A DNA stretch of 8,145 nt from an uncultured Pseudomonadota bacterium (GTDB lineage: Bacteria; Myxococcota; UBA796). A program made the position numbers and the translations under genes. Positions 6,030 through 8,145 of the stretch are shown one piece after another; position 1 is the stretch's first letter; each line of letters begins with the position of its first letter. The stretch spans positions 1 through 8,145 of the forward strand of contig CAJWHX010000136.1 in assembly GCA_913040875.1 (NCBI GenBank). Direction: 5' to 3'. The notes beneath the pieces are model-generated. The model saw only the letters and a program-made list of their open reading frames with translations. It ran no database searches and had not been told where the DNA came from.

Positions 6030-6698
6030 ATGTTCTTTGTAATTCTCATTGGATTTATTATCGTGAATCTCTTAGTCCGGCGATTTGTGATTCCCAAAGT
6101 GTATACTGGACAACCGTTTGAAGATGGTCGTGCATTCAACAAACCCAATTGGATTGAAATGATTGAAAGTGCCTTTTGGCTACTGCTATCTCTCACACAA
6201 GTATATCAGGTATACGCTGTCGGATGGAATGTGGAAGTCATCATGAGCCTCATCTTTGTCGCTATCTTTGGTGTTCTCTGGCTTTCTAGGAGTATGGACA
6301 TCTACAACTTTCAACACAGCGAAATCAGATTGACACCCACTCAAATTGCCTTTCGAAGTGAAAATGAAGAGTGGACGACGTTGCAAAATATCACTGCCGT
6401 TTATTTCACTAGTGTACCAACCAAACGGTTCACATTGAGTAACCACGCCAAAGATTTTGCGATGGGGGTACAACGAGACGGTGAGGAAGATGTCATCATC
6501 AATATCCAAGGAATGTATCTACGATGCTATATCGCTGCCATTGTTGAATGGAGTCGCAAGTTGTATACAGTCGTCCAAGAACCCAAAACACCATCAGAGG
6601 ACAGCACACAAGAAACAGCCCCTTCGTCGAACGATGACCACACACCAGAATCCATTCCGGAGGATTCTACAGCCGACTCAGAGCAAGCCCCTTCGTAG
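6030..6698 (+). CDS. Inner-membrane protein with three helices and a PH-like (YcxB-type) domain
   Basis: Function not recognised. Seen, from ATG 6030: 222 residues. Hydrophobic segments lie at about 2-20, 45-63 and 69-86, and the RR at 17-18 fits a positive-inside boundary after the first helix. Residues 92-182 are beta-rich (IRLTPTQIAFRSENEEWTTLQNI begins the set), then a helix YLRCYIAAIVEWSRKLY. This matches bacterial PH-like domains of the YcxB/bPH kind, in which membrane helices precede a small barrel read out by a final helix. Residues 184-222 are a polar, acidic Glu/Ser/Thr/Pro tail, probably disordered. A GGTGGTG stretch lies just ahead of ATG 6030, and an extended -10 element at 5990-5998 supports this start; ATG 5967 would add 21 residues. 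It precedes the TIG lipoprotein gene on the same strand, which has its own promoter. The PH-like assignment is inferred from pattern only. Confidence 0.7.
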   Translation: MFFVILIGFIIVNLLVRRFVIPKVYTGQPFEDGRAFNKPNWIEMIESAFWLLLSLTQVYQVYAVGWNVEVIMSLIFVAIFGVLWLSRSMDIYNFQHSEIRLTPTQIAFRSENEEWTTLQNITAVYFTSVPTKRFTLSNHAKDFAMGVQRDGEEDVIINIQGMYLRCYIAAIVEWSRKLYTVVQEPKTPSEDSTQETAPSSNDDHTPESIPEDSTADSEQAPS

Positions 6699-6725
6699 AC
6701 TGAGGAAGAAAAGTATTCCAAGGTG

Positions 6726-6734
6726 TGCTATACT
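6726..6734 (+). promoter_or_regulatory. Extended -10 promoter of the IPT/TIG lipoprotein gene
   Basis: TG-C-TATACT matches the extended -10 consensus except for one base, and shares its TGCTATA core with the element before the preceding gene. Transcription would start near 6741, 30 bases before ATG 6771. No -35 is visible. The 72-base gap 6699-6770 holds nothing else that I recognise. Confidence 0.55.
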
Positions 6735-6770
6735 TGGACACGAACAATCAATTAGCCTTATGAGTATTCT

Positions 6771-8081
6771 ATGAAACCGACCTCACTTTTGTTCTCCGTC
6801 CCATTATTTTGTGCCTGTGGATTGGGCCTACAAACCAATGGTCCCCTCTTTGACAGTGGGCTGCTCGATGATGATCTCGAACCCTCTTCTGAGCCCAGTG
6901 ATTCCGATACGGATGTCACAGATACAAACGATACCACAGTCGATACCAGCGACACCAATGACAGCGACACAGACACTGACCCCTTACTTGCCGGCTTGAT
7001 CACCAGTTCCACCCCGCTCTACGGAACAACTGCAGGTGGCGATACAGTCAGCATCAACGGTGGACCATTCACCAGTGATGCCACGGTGACCTTTGGCGGA
7101 GTTCCGGGCGTCGTTCTCTCGAACAATGGCTCGATGATTCGCGCCAACACACCGGCGACCTCCGCAGATGGACCGGTCGAAGTCCGCGTCGATATGGACG
7201 ACGGATACGGGATAGCACCTGACAATTTCATCTACTTCTCAGATGCCATTGGTAAAACAGCCACCATCGGTGTAGTCAGCAAGGCGGAGTACGTCGGTAC
7301 CTATTGGGGAAGTGGTACCACGCCCCCGTCCGAAGCCAACATCTGGACAGCCTTCACCAACCCTCTAGACGTCCACTACTGGGAACTTAGTACTCCAGCA
7401 CTCAACACCTGCGCTAGAAATGGTGTCGATACCAATGGAGATGGACAGAACGATGATGTGAACGGAGATGGCGTTGTCAACTCCGGAGACTTCTACCAGT
7501 ATGGTGGCAACCTGACCGTCTTCGACATCGGTGCCAGTTCGATTGCGTTTGAAGGAAGTGACGGAAACAGCATCAACCTCACTCGAGCCTCCAACGACCC
7601 GAATGCTCTTCAATACTACATGTACGAGACCACTGGCGGTTTGGATGTATCGTTGATGCCGGACAATGCCTTTTATGATCTCAACGTTACCAGTGGATCT
7701 CTCACTGGATTGACCGTAGCACAGTTTGCTCGAGCATCACGACAGGTCATTCCCTTCTCTCCAAACATGAATACATCGAGCCCACCGTACATCAGCAGCG
7801 CTCAAAGTTTCAGTTGGGGCACGTCTAGCGCAGACTGGATTGAAATCCGAATGTACCAACTCGACGCCACCAACAGTTACATCATTTCAGATATTATCTG
7901 CAATGTGGACGATACAGGAAGCTTTACTGTCCAAAACATCCATCAGCAGTGGAGTCCGGGAAATCCTGTCTACGTACAGTTCTCCAGAGCCTACGAAAGC
8001 AACGTCACCATGCCCTACAATGACGGTATCAGTCGCGTCGTCGGGATGTACACCATTTTGGGTGCTGGGCTGATGAACTAA
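6771..8081 (+). CDS. IPT/TIG-domain lipoprotein with Asp-rich linker and dockerin-like calcium loop
   Basis: No specific function recognised. Seen: 436 residues. The signal peptide MKPTSLLFSVPLFCAC points to Cys16 as the lipidated residue. Residues 28-70 are an acidic Asp/Thr/Ser linker, likely to hold the protein away from the membrane. Residues 76-156 form an IPT/TIG Ig-like domain (STPLYGTTAGGDTVSINGG, then VTFGGVPG and a closing NFIYF). Residues 220-240 carry two overlapping EF-hand-style loops; DVNGDGVVNSGD (229-240) is a good dockerin/EF-hand fit, with Asp229, Asn231, Asp233, Asn237 and Asp240. The rest, to 436, is beta-rich with several aromatic strands and no family that I can name. 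Expected location: outer-membrane or surface lipoprotein, possibly adhesive or glycan-binding (inference from IPT/TIG usage). The ribosome site is weak, but the upstream promoter supports this ATG. About 60 bases follow it before the window ends. Confidence 0.85.
   Translation: MKPTSLLFSVPLFCACGLGLQTNGPLFDSGLLDDDLEPSSEPSDSDTDVTDTNDTTVDTSDTNDSDTDTDPLLAGLITSSTPLYGTTAGGDTVSINGGPFTSDATVTFGGVPGVVLSNNGSMIRANTPATSADGPVEVRVDMDDGYGIAPDNFIYFSDAIGKTATIGVVSKAEYVGTYWGSGTTPPSEANIWTAFTNPLDVHYWELSTPALNTCARNGVDTNGDGQNDDVNGDGVVNSGDFYQYGGNLTVFDIGASSIAFEGSDGNSINLTRASNDPNALQYYMYETTGGLDVSLMPDNAFYDLNVTSGSLTGLTVAQFARASRQVIPFSPNMNTSSPPYISSAQSFSWGTSSADWIEIRMYQLDATNSYIISDIICNVDDTGSFTVQNIHQQWSPGNPVYVQFSRAYESNVTMPYNDGISRVVGMYTILGAGLMN
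6900..6980 (+). repeat. Low-complexity GAY-ACN DNA encoding the Asp/Thr/Ser linker
   Basis: Recurrent GATAC/GACAC units encode residues 44-70 (DSDTDVTDTNDTT and similar). Length variation by slippage is plausible in such DNA. The minus-strand frame here reads as a Ser/Val-rich ORF, which is only the mirror of this repeat. Confidence 0.6.
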
Positions 8082-8145
8082 AGAGCGAACAAGGGCAGAG
8101 TCTGTCGCTGTCTTCTTCGGTTATCGGTTTCCAATCTCACTCGTG

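Noticed and set aside
6758..7012. Minus-strand Ser/Val-rich frame
   Set aside because: It is antisense to the signal peptide and Asp/Thr linker of the TIG lipoprotein; the repeated composition explains it.
8082..8145. Possible terminator after the TIG lipoprotein gene
   Set aside because: No GC-rich stem followed by a T-run is present in the remaining 64 bases.
1..8145. Defence system, prophage or mobile-element cluster
   Set aside because: No integrase, transposase, nuclease, helicase, tRNA attachment site or terminal repeats are visible. The proteases and lipoproteins are singly transcribed and do not form a recognisable defence module.

Overview
The window is ordinary bacterial chromosome of moderate GC content (judged by eye, slightly below half). 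It carries eight protein-coding genes and no RNA gene, CRISPR array, transposase, integrase or phage gene that I can see. The best clue to the host is protein style. One gene encodes three Cys/Asp-rich MopE-type repeats in a lipoprotein, and another encodes an IPT/TIG lipoprotein whose mature N-terminus is an Asp/Thr/Ser-rich linker. Both styles are common in the former Deltaproteobacteria, especially Myxococcota and Bradymonadota-like lineages. This placement is inference from protein style and needs a database search.

Layout, left to right: a C39-like papain-fold cysteine peptidase (70-1065, +); the tRNA U34 hydroxylase TrhO (1112-1957, -); an SSAT-like GNAT acetyltransferase (2049-2501, +); a MopE-repeat lipoprotein with a propeller-like C-terminus (2531-3892, -); an M48 zinc-protease lipoprotein (4108-4887, +); a membrane-anchored SGNH hydrolase (4914-5966, -); a three-helix membrane protein with a cytosolic PH-like domain (6030-6698, +); and an IPT/TIG lipoprotein with a dockerin-like calcium loop (6771-8081, +). 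The first seven genes alternate strand without exception. They form three convergent pairs with gaps of only 26 to 46 bases, and three divergent promoter regions. Each gene therefore looks singly transcribed, and no operon-based pathway can be claimed.

What links the genes is location in the cell. Five of the eight products are predicted to be in the envelope: three lipoproteins, one anchored hydrolase and one inner-membrane protein. TrhO and the acetyltransferase are housekeeping-type cytosolic enzymes. Several promoters can be read: a near-consensus sigma70 promoter before the M48 gene, and three extended -10 elements before the MopE, PH-like and TIG genes. They help to choose start codons. 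A perfect 16-bp palindrome sits between trhO and the acetyltransferase gene.

I do not see a convincing new multi-gene system. The points most worth a second look are the exact 66-residue MopE repeat architecture, the unusual insertion-bearing C39-like protein, the TIG lipoprotein's unassigned C-terminal domain, and the strictly alternating gene order with overlapping divergent promoters.
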